From contig CANGMW010000142.1 in NCBI GenBank assembly GCA_947454695.1, positions 1 to 6,642 on the forward strand: 6,642 nt of DNA, read 5' to 3'. A program made the translations under genes and the position numbers. Numbering within the stretch: the first letter of the stretch is position 1; each line of letters opens with the position of its first letter. Source of the stretch: Comamonadaceae bacterium (GTDB taxonomy: Bacteria; Pseudomonadota; Gammaproteobacteria; Burkholderiales; Burkholderiaceae_C). The notes below the pieces were generated by a model. It was not told where the DNA came from. It did no database searches and was given only the letters and a program-made list of their open reading frames with translations. Positions 1 to 5,931 of the stretch are shown in pieces.

Positions 1-1
1 G

Positions 2-148
2 TGCAGCGCGGCCATCCAGACATTGGGCGGCTACGGTTATGTGAGCGACTTCCCGGTCGAGCGGATTTACCGCGATGTGCGGGTGTGCCAGATCTACGAA
101 GGCACCAGCGACGTGCAGAAGATCATCATCCAGCGCGCGCTGGCCTGA
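2..148 (+). CDS. Acyl-CoA dehydrogenase, C-terminal fragment (5' end outside window)
   Basis: The last 48 codons of an FAD-dependent acyl-CoA dehydrogenase, which introduces the alpha-beta double bond into acyl-CoA thioesters and passes electrons to ETF. Visible are the family's C-terminal helices: AIQTLGGYGY (fragment residues 4-13), FPVERIYRD (17-25) and QIYEGTSDVQKIII (30-43), ending in QRALA and TGA at 146-148. Glu33 of the fragment, in YEGT (bases 98-100), matches the catalytic base of medium- and short-chain enzymes (MCAD Glu376). Isovaleryl-CoA dehydrogenase normally has Ala/Gly there (EIGAGTSE) and RLLRDAKLYE upstream, and neither is present. So although leucine-catabolism genes lie about 4 kb downstream, this is probably a general or short/branched-chain acyl-CoA dehydrogenase rather than liuA. 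The substrate cannot be told from this fragment. The family call is very secure. Confidence 0.93.
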   Translation, partial: CSAAIQTLGGYGYVSDFPVERIYRDVRVCQIYEGTSDVQKIIIQRALA

Positions 149-262
149 TTGAAAACCGGCTTGTTCAAACCCGTCTCTCAAGGAAAACCAGCATAGACGG
201 TTCACAAGAGCTGCTCAATCATGGCGTCTTGACTGAGTACCCAGCCATTGCTGAACCCATGG

Positions 263-292
263 CGCGCACCCCTCGAGGGTGCGCGTTGCTTT
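263..292 (+). terminator. GC-rich hairpin with weak T-tract, terminator-like, abutting the next gene's ribosome-binding site
   Basis: A perfect 9-bp stem, CGCGCACCC (263-271) pairing with GGGTGCGCG (277-285), closes a 5-base loop CTCGA and is followed by TTGCTTT (286-292). The stem is strong enough for an intrinsic terminator, but the T-tract is interrupted by G and C. It lies about 115 bases after the acyl-CoA dehydrogenase stop. The Shine-Dalgarno of the hydrolase begins at 293, directly after the tract. It may terminate the upstream transcript, or act as an attenuator or translation-modulating hairpin for the hydrolase. The remaining intergenic bases 149-262 hold no gene. There is a TTGACT at 229-234 but no convincing -10 box at a normal distance. 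Confidence 0.6.
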
Positions 293-298
293 GAGGAG
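293..298 (+). promoter_or_regulatory. Shine-Dalgarno GAGGAG that fixes the hydrolase start
   Basis: GAGGAG lies six bases before the ATG at 305. The open frame extends upstream to an in-frame TTG at 248. However, the segment 248-304 has no ribosome-binding site, contains the hairpin, and would place 19 non-signal-like residues ahead of an excellent signal peptide. ATG 305 is therefore the chosen start. Confidence 0.85.
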
Positions 299-304
299 AC
301 CGAG

Positions 305-2395
305 ATGACGATTCGCAAAACTGTTTGGTTCACTGCTGTGCTGGCCGCAGCGCTTCAGGCGCCGGTGCAAGCCCGGGTCACACGCATCGTGGTGGACGAA
401 GTGCAGCCCATGGCCGGCACGGGCGAGGGCGGTGTGCCCGCCTACGAGCAAATTGCCGGCCGGGCCTTTGGTGAACTCGATCCCAAGCTGGCGGGCAACG
501 CCATCATCCAGGACATTGAGCTGGCCAAGGACGCGCAGGGCAAAGTGCACTACACCGCCTCCTTCCTCATCTACAAACCCGTGGACCTGAAGCAAGCCAG
601 CGGCTTGATGTGGCACGAGGTGCCCAACCGCGGTCGCGTGTTCCCGTATGCCAAACAAGAACTGGCTTTCGGCGACATCATGCTGGCCAGTGCCTGGCAG
701 GGCGACAACGCGGGCGCGACCACGGTGCGCCCCAAGGCCAGCGTGAGCGGTATGCAGTTCCTGCAAGTGCCGGTGGCGCGCAACGCCGACGGCTCTGCGG
801 TGACCGGTGAGGTCTATGGCCGCATCGTCAACCGCAGCGGACCGGCGTCACAGCCGCTGCTGGTGCAGACCAACCCGGTCCCCTACAAACCGCAAAGCCT
901 GGACACGCGCCGGGCGCGCCTGGTGTCGCGCGGTGCGGAAAACCAGCGCGGCGACGTGTTCGATGAACGCGAGATTTCGCCTGAAGACTGGGCCTGGGCC
1001 AAGTGCGATGCGGCCCATTCCTTTCCCGGCACCCCCGATCCCACGCAGATTTGTTTGAAGCACGGCTTTGACGCGCAGCGCCTGTACCAGGTGGTGTTCA
1101 CCGCCGCCGACCCCTATGTGCTGGGTGTGGGCTTTGCGGCCTGGCGCGATGTGGGCGAGTTCTTTAAGACCGCCCGTGCCGACGACGCCGGCACGGCCAA
1201 CCCGATTGCCGGCGCGAACACACACAGCATCGGCCGGGGCGTGTCGCAGTCGGGCAATTACCTGCGCGGCTGGTTGCATCTGGGCTTTAACCGCAGCGAG
1301 CGCGGCCGGCAGGTGCATGACGGCGTGTGGCCCATCATTGCGGGCCGGCGCATCGCGCTCAACTTCCGCTGGGCGCAGCCCGATGGCGTGCTCGAGCTCT
1401 ACCAGGCGGGCAGCGAAGGCCCGCAGTGGTGGCTGCCGCACCCCGACCCGGTGCGCGGCCTGCCGGCCGCCGGCATTCTGGACCGCTGCTTGGCCAGCAA
1501 AACCTGCCCCAAGGTGATGGAGCATTTCGGCTCGGCCGAAGTGTGGGCGCTCAAACTCACGCCCGAGTGGGTGGGCACCGATGGCAAGACCGACCTGCCG
1601 CTGCCGGCCAACGTGCGCCGCTACTACATCGCCAGCACCAACCACTGGGGCGGTGGCGGTGGCTTTGACAGCAGCCTGCCCGGCGTGGGCTTACCGAAAA
1701 CCGGCGCCATGTGCCCGGGCAACAACTTCGGCCAGGGCACGCTGCCGGCCAACCCGGTGTCGCACACCGAAACCGTCAATGCCTTGCGTGTGCATTTACG
1801 TAACTGGGTCATGAAGGGCACGCCGCCCCCGCCCAGCCGCTACCCCCTGCTGCGCAACGGCCAGCTCGGCGTGGCCAGCAAAGCGGGCATCGGCTTTCCC
1901 ACCCTGCCGGGCCTGCGCGCCACCGTGCCTGAGCCGGACTTCATCATGCCGGTGCACGACTACGACTTTGGCCCGCAGTTCAACGCCTTGGACGGCTCGG
2001 GCGTGCCCACCCTCACGCCCCCGCGCATCCGCCAGAGCCTGCCCATGCTCGCACCCAAGGTCGATCTGGATGGCAATGAAATCGGCGGTGTGCCGGTGGT
2101 GCTGCTCGATGCGCCGCTGGGCACCTACCTGGGTTGGAACGTCACCGCCAAGGGCTTTCACAAAGATCAGATCTGCAACTACGTGGGCGGCATGATCCCG
2201 CTGGCCACCACCGCCGCAGATCGCATCGCCAACGGCGACCCGCGTCCTTCACTGCAGGAGCGCTACGGCTCCCACGACGGCTATGTGGCCGCCGTGCGCC
2301 GCGCCACCGAGCGCGCCATGGCCGAGGGCTTTTTGCTGCCGCTGGATGCGCAGGCGTTGCTCAGTGCGGCGGACAAGAGTGCGGTGTTGAAGTGA
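305..2395 (+). CDS. Exported alpha/beta hydrolase domain-containing protein (Abhydrolase_10-like)
   Basis: A 696-residue protein with a clear Sec signal peptide: positive n-region (Arg4, Lys5), hydrophobic core about 6-17, and an AxA-type site VQA ending at residue 23, so it is probably periplasmic or secreted. The mature part begins VTRIVVDEVQP, typical of the large alpha/beta-hydrolase-domain proteins annotated as Abhydrolase_10. The nucleophile elbow is visible as G-V-S-Q-S-G (312-317), most likely with Ser314 as nucleophile, though Ser316 cannot be excluded. The C-terminal region has the family-like GGMIPLATTAADR and DPRPSLQERY stretches followed by GSHDGYV, where His657 is a candidate catalytic His. 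The acid residue is not assigned. Six cysteines (234, 250, 395, 401, 470, 624) survive in the mature chain and could form disulfides in the periplasm. Substrate is unknown; an esterase-like activity is inference. It appears monocistronic, since the next gene has its own promoter. Confidence 0.85.
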   Translation: MTIRKTVWFTAVLAAALQAPVQARVTRIVVDEVQPMAGTGEGGVPAYEQIAGRAFGELDPKLAGNAIIQDIELAKDAQGKVHYTASFLIYKPVDLKQASGLMWHEVPNRGRVFPYAKQELAFGDIMLASAWQGDNAGATTVRPKASVSGMQFLQVPVARNADGSAVTGEVYGRIVNRSGPASQPLLVQTNPVPYKPQSLDTRRARLVSRGAENQRGDVFDEREISPEDWAWAKCDAAHSFPGTPDPTQICLKHGFDAQRLYQVVFTAADPYVLGVGFAAWRDVGEFFKTARADDAGTANPIAGANTHSIGRGVSQSGNYLRGWLHLGFNRSERGRQVHDGVWPIIAGRRIALNFRWAQPDGVLELYQAGSEGPQWWLPHPDPVRGLPAAGILDRCLASKTCPKVMEHFGSAEVWALKLTPEWVGTDGKTDLPLPANVRRYYIASTNHWGGGGGFDSSLPGVGLPKTGAMCPGNNFGQGTLPANPVSHTETVNALRVHLRNWVMKGTPPPPSRYPLLRNGQLGVASKAGIGFPTLPGLRATVPEPDFIMPVHDYDFGPQFNALDGSGVPTLTPPRIRQSLPMLAPKVDLDGNEIGGVPVVLLDAPLGTYLGWNVTAKGFHKDQICNYVGGMIPLATTAADRIANGDPRPSLQERYGSHDGYVAAVRRATERAMAEGFLLPLDAQALLSAADKSAVLK

Positions 2396-2398
2396 GGG

Positions 2399-2439
2399 TG
2401 TCAATGGTTGCTTGACATTGTCAAGTGATTGTTTACAAT
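2399..2439 (+). promoter_or_regulatory. Probable HigA operator region: inverted repeats over the higBA promoter
   Basis: The 50 bases between the hydrolase stop and higB are dense with symmetry. A 15-bp inverted repeat CTTGACA-T-TGTCAAG (2411-2425) covers the -35 box. A second, ATTGT-TT-ACAAT (2428-2439), covers the -10 box. A further TGTCAA at 2399-2404 repeats the one at 2419-2424 exactly 20 bases away, about two helical turns. HigA-type antitoxins bind palindromes in their own promoter and repress it, so these are the natural operator candidates. The repeats are seen directly; HigA binding is inference. Confidence 0.65.
2412..2439 (+). promoter_or_regulatory. Sigma-70 promoter of higBA
   Basis: A perfect -35 box TTGACA (2412-2417) and a near-perfect -10 box TACAAT (2434-2439) are separated by 16 bases. 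The expected transcription start is about 2446-2447, one or two bases before the higB ATG at 2448, which predicts a leaderless or almost leaderless toxin message. No Shine-Dalgarno precedes that ATG, which fits. Confidence 0.8.
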
Positions 2440-2447
2440 GCGATTCA

Positions 2448-2726
2448 ATGATCCTGACATTCAAGCACAAGGGCTTGGAGTTGTTTTTCACCAAGGGCAG
2501 CTTCAAGGGCATACCTGCTCAGCAGGCGGCGCGCATCGAGCGCATGCTGGACCGTCTGGACGTTTCACGGGAAGCCAAAGACATGGATTTGCCGGGCTAC
2601 AAATTCCATGCACTCAAGGGTGACAGAAAAGGCGAGTTCGCCGTGACGGTCAATGGAAACTGGCGGATCACTTTTGAATTTGATGGACAAGACGCCATCA
2701 ATCTGAATTTGGAGGATTACCACTGA
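2448..2726 (+). CDS. higB: Type II toxin HigB (RelE/ParE superfamily mRNA endonuclease)
   Basis: A 92-residue protein of the usual length for HigB, a ribosome-dependent mRNA interferase that cleaves translated messages and slows growth when its antitoxin is lost. The family hallmarks are all present: FKHKGLELFF near the N-terminus, DMDLPGYKFHALKGDRKG (45-62), the core strand VNGNWRITFEF (68-78) and the terminal LEDYH. Lys57, Arg73, Asp90, Tyr91 and His92 match in kind and position the residues reported as functionally important in the plasmid-borne Proteus HigB (recalled from the literature, not checked here), so the toxin looks intact. The frame is open back to TTG 2412, but that codon is inside the -35 box, so ATG 2448 is the start. 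It overlaps higA by one base (TGATG). Base composition is lower in GC than the neighbours, suggesting acquisition. Confidence 0.95.
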   Translation: MILTFKHKGLELFFTKGSFKGIPAQQAARIERMLDRLDVSREAKDMDLPGYKFHALKGDRKGEFAVTVNGNWRITFEFDGQDAINLNLEDYH

Positions 2727-3046
2727 TGAAGTCTCTACGAAACCCGAATCGCAAACCCACCCATCCGGGTGCGGTGCTTCGTGAAGATGTGTTGCCTGAA
2801 TTGGGTTGGACCCAGCTCGAATTGGCCACCCGCCTCATGGTCAGCCGTCAAACCGTTTCACAACTCCTGCATGAAGAAAAAGCCGTCACGGCAGAAATGG
2901 CCATTCGCATCGCCGGCGCTGTGGGCGGTACGCCCGAGAGCTGGCTGGGCATGCAGCAGGCGGTGGACTTGTGGAATGCCCGACTGAAGTTGAAGGCCCA
3001 GCCTGAACTGGCACCGCTCATGAGGCGGGCGGCCTTGGCGGCGTGA
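2726..3046 (+). CDS. higA: Antitoxin HigA (XRE/Cro-type helix-turn-helix)
   Basis: A 106-residue DNA-binding antitoxin that should neutralise HigB and, with it, repress the higBA promoter. It begins NPNRKPTHPGAVLREDVLP (6-24), a HigA signature. A helix-turn-helix follows: helix 2 about 29-36 (TQLELATR) and recognition helix about 40-48 (SRQTVSQLL). The conserved TPESWLGMQQAVDLW segment is at 69-83. The ATG overlaps the toxin stop by one base, and GGAGG (2711-2715) inside higB provides the ribosome-binding site, so translation is likely coupled. The toxin-first gene order is the normal arrangement for higBA and opposite to most type II modules. The C-terminal tail after about residue 88 is not recognisable. 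No frameshift or missing element is seen, and the module looks functional. Confidence 0.95.
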   Translation: MKSLRNPNRKPTHPGAVLREDVLPELGWTQLELATRLMVSRQTVSQLLHEEKAVTAEMAIRIAGAVGGTPESWLGMQQAVDLWNARLKLKAQPELAPLMRRAALAA

Positions 3047-3095
3047 GAGGCGCGCCACCTGTTAAATTGATGCACCCATAAAAAAGGAGACCCCC

Positions 3096-3509
3096 ATGCC
3101 CATCACCAAAGGATTCCGCGCCCTCGTTGACGAAGCGATGGCCCAAGTCACCACGCACACCGTGCCCCAAGTGCTGGCCATGATGAAAGACCCCAAGGTG
3201 CAGATCGTGGATATCCGCGATGTGCGCGAGCTCAAAGACGGCACGGTCACTGACAGCGTGCACGCGCCGCGCTGCATGTTGGAGTTCTGGGTGGACCCGG
3301 AGTCGCCGTACCACAAGGCGATGTGGGCCGATGAGAGCAAGCAGTTCGTCTTGTTCTGCGGCGCGGGCTGGCGCAGTGCGCTGGCGGCCAAGACGCTGCA
3401 GGACATGGGCATGCGCAATGTGGCCCATATCGACGGCGGCTATGCCGAATGGGTCAAGCAGGGCGGCCCGGTGGAAACGCTGGAGCAGCGCAAAGCCCGC
3501 AAGGGTTAA
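3096..3509 (+). CDS. Single-domain rhodanese-like sulfurtransferase
   Basis: A 137-residue protein without a signal peptide, so cytoplasmic. It is one rhodanese domain, the fold that carries sulfane sulfur on an active-site cysteine as a persulfide. Seen in order: VQIVDIRDVREL (35-46), the family's first conserved motif with Asp39 and Arg41; HAPRCMLEFW (56-65), the second; and the active loop C88-G-A-G-W-R93, a six-residue loop of the length typical of sulfurtransferases rather than the seven-residue loop of Cdc25 phosphatases. VAHIDGGYAEW then closes the domain. GGAG at 3086-3089 lies six bases before the ATG and gives a good ribosome-binding site. The natural sulfur acceptor cannot be told. 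The HAD gene starts 15 bases downstream, so co-transcription is likely, though no shared function is apparent. I see no convincing promoter in the 49 bases after higA. Confidence 0.92.
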   Translation: MPITKGFRALVDEAMAQVTTHTVPQVLAMMKDPKVQIVDIRDVRELKDGTVTDSVHAPRCMLEFWVDPESPYHKAMWADESKQFVLFCGAGWRSALAAKTLQDMGMRNVAHIDGGYAEWVKQGGPVETLEQRKARKG

Positions 3510-3524
3510 GCCCCAGTCGCCGCC

Positions 3525-4175
3525 ATGCGTTTTGACGCGGTGCTGTTCGATTGCGATGGTGTGCTGGTGGACTCCGAGCCCATCGTGCACCGCGTGCTGC
3601 GCGACATGCTGGAAGAGCGCGGCTGGCGTCTGAGCGAGCATGAATGTCACCAGATTTTTCTGGGTCGGCGCGTGGTGGACGAGCGCGAACAGATCGAGCG
3701 CGAAACCGGTCAGCCGCTCACGCCCGAATGGCTGGCGGCGTTTCAGGCCCGGCGCAATGCGGCGCTCAACCGTCAGCTGCTGGCGGTGCCCAATATCCAT
3801 GCCGCGGTTCACGCGCTGCACACGCGGCTGGACGCGCGCATCGCCTGTGCTTCGGGCGCGGACCGCAACAAGGTGGAGTTGCAGCTGCGCAAGGTGGGGC
3901 TGATCGACTACTTTGACGGGCGCATTTTCAGCGGCCATGAAACGCCGCGTTCCAAGCCGCACCCCGATGTCTACCTGGCCGCTGCGCACGCTTTGGGCGT
4001 GGACCCGCGTCGCTGTGCGGTTGTGGAAGACACCACCACGGGTATCGCTGCTGGGGTGGCCGCAGGCGCCACGGTGTTTGCCTACCTGCCCGAAGGCGAC
4101 GCGCAGGCCTTGCGGGTTGCAGGCGCGCACACGGTGTTTGCCGACATGGCGCATTTGCCGGCTTTGCTGGCCTGA
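3525..4175 (+). CDS. HAD-superfamily phosphatase (subfamily IA, beta-phosphoglucomutase/YieH-like)
   Basis: A 216-residue haloacid-dehalogenase-type hydrolase, Mg-dependent and presumably acting on a small phosphorylated metabolite in the cytoplasm. All four motifs are visible: motif I FDCDGVLVDSE (8-18) with nucleophile Asp9 and acid/base Asp11; motif II ACASGAD with Ser110; motif III Lys144 in SKPHPDVY; and motif IV VVEDTTTG with Glu168-Asp169. Residues of about 19-90 form the alpha-helical C1 cap of subfamily IA. The stretch YFDGRIFSGHETPRSKPHPD resembles the E. coli YieH type (6-phosphogluconate phosphatase), but substrate assignment within HAD proteins is unreliable. No Shine-Dalgarno precedes ATG 3525, which follows the rhodanese stop by 15 bases, so initiation probably depends on coupling to the gene before. 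The start is supported by motif I beginning right at the N-terminus. Confidence 0.9.
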   Translation: MRFDAVLFDCDGVLVDSEPIVHRVLRDMLEERGWRLSEHECHQIFLGRRVVDEREQIERETGQPLTPEWLAAFQARRNAALNRQLLAVPNIHAAVHALHTRLDARIACASGADRNKVELQLRKVGLIDYFDGRIFSGHETPRSKPHPDVYLAAAHALGVDPRRCAVVEDTTTGIAAGVAAGATVFAYLPEGDAQALRVAGAHTVFADMAHLPALLA

Positions 4176-4187
4176 AATCTGCCACAA

Positions 4188-4209
4188 TTGACGTTTACGT
4201 AAACGTCAA
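4188..4209 (+). promoter_or_regulatory. Perfect 22-bp palindrome, candidate liu-pathway operator
   Basis: The half-site TTGACGTTTAC (4188-4198) is followed without spacer by its exact reverse complement (4199-4209). It is the only long perfect palindrome I found in the window, lies 75 bases before the liuB start, and is outside any gene. From memory, the ACGTTTACGT core resembles sites assigned by comparative genomics to LiuR, a MerR-family regulator of leucine/isovalerate genes in proteobacteria; beta-proteobacteria may use a different regulator, LiuQ. The left end TTGACG could double as a -35 box with CCAAT at 4215-4219 as part of a weak -10, about 20 bases on, as MerR-type promoters favour, but this is tentative. 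No T-tract follows, which argues against a terminator. Confidence 0.75.
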
Positions 4210-4284
4210 CTCCGCCAATGCGTGTCCGAGGCGGAGGCGCCGTGCCAAGACACCGACAAAACTGACCCCACAGAAAGCACACCC

Positions 4285-5907
4285 ATGCCGATTCTGGAGA
4301 CCCAACTCAATGTCCGCACCGCGGACTTCACCGCCAATGCCCAAGCCATGCGCGCCCTGGTGGACGACTTGCATACCCAGCTCGACAAAGTGGCGCAAGG
4401 CGGCGGCGAGGCGGCGCGCAGCAAACACACCGCGCGCGGCAAGTTGCTGCCGCGCGAGCGCGTGCAGCGCCTGCTCGACCCCGGCACCCCGTTTCTGGAA
4501 CTCTCGCCCTTGGCCGCTTTAGGCTTGTACCCGGATCGCGACGGCAGCGACAGCGCGCCGAGCGCCGGCATCATCGCCGGCATTGGCCGGGTGAGCGGGG
4601 TGGACTGCATGATCGTGTGCAACGACGCCACGGTGAAGGGCGGCACGTATTTTCCGATGACGGTGAAAAAGCATTTGCGCGCGCAGGAAGTGGCGCAGGC
4701 CAACGGCTTGCCGTGCATTTATCTGGTGGACTCGGGTGGCGCCAACCTGCCCAACCAGGACGAGGTGTTCCCCGACCGCGACCATTTCGGCCGCATCTTC
4801 TTCAACCAGGCCAATATGAGCGCGCAAGGCATTGCGCAGATCGCGGTGGTCATGGGCTCGTGCACAGCCGGCGGTGCGTATGTACCGGCCATGAGCGATG
4901 AGGCCATCATCGTCAAGAACCAGGGCACGATTTTTCTGGGCGGCCCGCCGCTGGTGAAAGCCGCCACCGGCGAGGTGGTGAGCGCCGAGGACCTGGGCGG
5001 CGGCGATGTGCACACGCGCCTGTCCGGCGTGGCCGACCATCTGGCGCAAAACGATTTGCATGCACTGTCGTTGGCGCGCGCGTCTGTCAAAAACCTCAAT
5101 GCCCGCAAGACCCCCGGCATCGCCACCCACGCGCCGCGCCCGCCGCGCTATGCCGCTGAAGAGCTGTATGGTGTGATCCCCACCGACACACGCAAGCCCT
5201 TTGATGTGCGCGAGATCATTGCCCGCATCGTCGATGACAGCGCGTTCGATGAATTCAAGGCCCGCTTTGGCGCCACGCTGGTCTGCGGTTTTGCCCGCAT
5301 CGAGGGCATGCCGGTGGGCATTGTGGCCAACAACGGTATTTTGTTTGGCGAGTCCGCAGCCAAGGGCGCGCACTTCATCGAACTGTGTTGCCAGCGCAAG
5401 ACGCCGCTGGTGTTTTTGCAGAACATCACCGGCTTCATGGTGGGGCGCAAGTACGAGAACGAAGGCATCGCCCGCCACGGCGCCAAGATGGTGACGGCGG
5501 TGGCCACCGCGCAGGTGCCCAAGTTCACCGTCATCATCGGCGGCAGTTTCGGTGCCGGCAACTACGGCATGTGTGGTCGGGCCTACAGCCCGCGCTTTTT
5601 GTGGATGTGGCCCAACGCGCGTATTTCGGTCATGGGCGGCGAGCAGGCGGCCAGCGTGTTGGCCACGGTGCGCCGCGATGGCATGGAGGCCAAGGGCCAA
5701 AGCTGGAGCCCAGACGACGAGGAAGCTTTCAAAGCGCCGATCCGCCAGCAGTATGAAGTGCAAGGCCACCCCTACTACGCCACCGCGCGCCTGTGGGACG
5801 ACGGCGTGATCGACCCGGCCGACACCCGCCGTGTGCTCGCACTCGGTTTGTCCGCTGCCCTCAATGCGCCAATCCCCGACACCAAGTTCGGTGTCTTCCG
5901 GATGTGA
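4285..5907 (+). CDS. liuB: 3-methylcrotonyl-CoA carboxylase, carboxyltransferase (beta) subunit
   Basis: A 540-residue subunit that transfers the carboxyl group from carboxybiotin to 3-methylcrotonyl-CoA, giving 3-methylglutaconyl-CoA in leucine breakdown. It has two crotonase-like carboxyltransferase domains. The N-domain shows NDATVKGGTYFPMTVKKH, LVDSGGANLPNQDEVFPD (Asp149-Ser150-Gly151-Gly152) and GSCTAGGAYVPAMSDE (Cys193 onward). The C-domain shows FLQNITGFMVGRKYE (377-391), which is methylcrotonyl-type and unlike the VDVPGFLPG of propionyl-CoA carboxylase. It also has the oxyanion-hole segment GGSFGAGNYGMCGR (419-432), MGGEQAASVLA, and the canonical end FGVFRM. The frame is open back to GTG 4222, but family members begin MPI(I/L)E(T/S)QL, so ATG 4285 is the start; its ribosome-binding site is weak (AGAAAG). 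Geranyl-CoA carboxylase (AtuC) is the nearest alternative and is less likely. liuD follows after 24 bases. Confidence 0.96.
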   Translation: MPILETQLNVRTADFTANAQAMRALVDDLHTQLDKVAQGGGEAARSKHTARGKLLPRERVQRLLDPGTPFLELSPLAALGLYPDRDGSDSAPSAGIIAGIGRVSGVDCMIVCNDATVKGGTYFPMTVKKHLRAQEVAQANGLPCIYLVDSGGANLPNQDEVFPDRDHFGRIFFNQANMSAQGIAQIAVVMGSCTAGGAYVPAMSDEAIIVKNQGTIFLGGPPLVKAATGEVVSAEDLGGGDVHTRLSGVADHLAQNDLHALSLARASVKNLNARKTPGIATHAPRPPRYAAEELYGVIPTDTRKPFDVREIIARIVDDSAFDEFKARFGATLVCGFARIEGMPVGIVANNGILFGESAAKGAHFIELCCQRKTPLVFLQNITGFMVGRKYENEGIARHGAKMVTAVATAQVPKFTVIIGGSFGAGNYGMCGRAYSPRFLWMWPNARISVMGGEQAASVLATVRRDGMEAKGQSWSPDDEEAFKAPIRQQYEVQGHPYYATARLWDDGVIDPADTRRVLALGLSAALNAPIPDTKFGVFRM

Positions 5908-5931
5908 CCCCAGATCGAAAGAGAGCTTTGC

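Noticed and set aside
149..168. Imperfect inverted repeat TTGAA...TTCAA just after the acyl-CoA dehydrogenase stop
   Set aside because: Only five paired bases with a ten-base loop and no T-tract, so too weak to call a terminator or operator.
848..1645. 265-codon open frame on the minus strand within the hydrolase
   Set aside because: Shadow of the GC-rich sense gene, without ribosome-binding site or recognisable motifs.
2164..2174. Short palindrome AGATC-A-GATCT
   Set aside because: It lies inside the hydrolase coding sequence, is only 11 bases long, and is compatible with chance.
3047..3095. Possible promoter (TTAAAT at 3062-3067) before the rhodanese gene
   Set aside because: No -35 box at a suitable distance can be seen; the A-rich run next to it is mostly part of the ribosome-binding site region.
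4071..4142. Direct repeat ACGGTGTTTGCC at 4071-4082 and 4131-4142, 60 bases apart
   Set aside because: Both copies are in frame in the HAD gene and encode the similar peptides ATVFA and HTVFA, a normal feature of the C-terminal Rossmann strands, so no separate function is needed.
3018..4187. 389-codon open frame on the minus strand across the rhodanese and HAD genes
   Set aside because: Same compositional artefact; both sense genes have intact catalytic motifs, and the antisense product shows no family signature.
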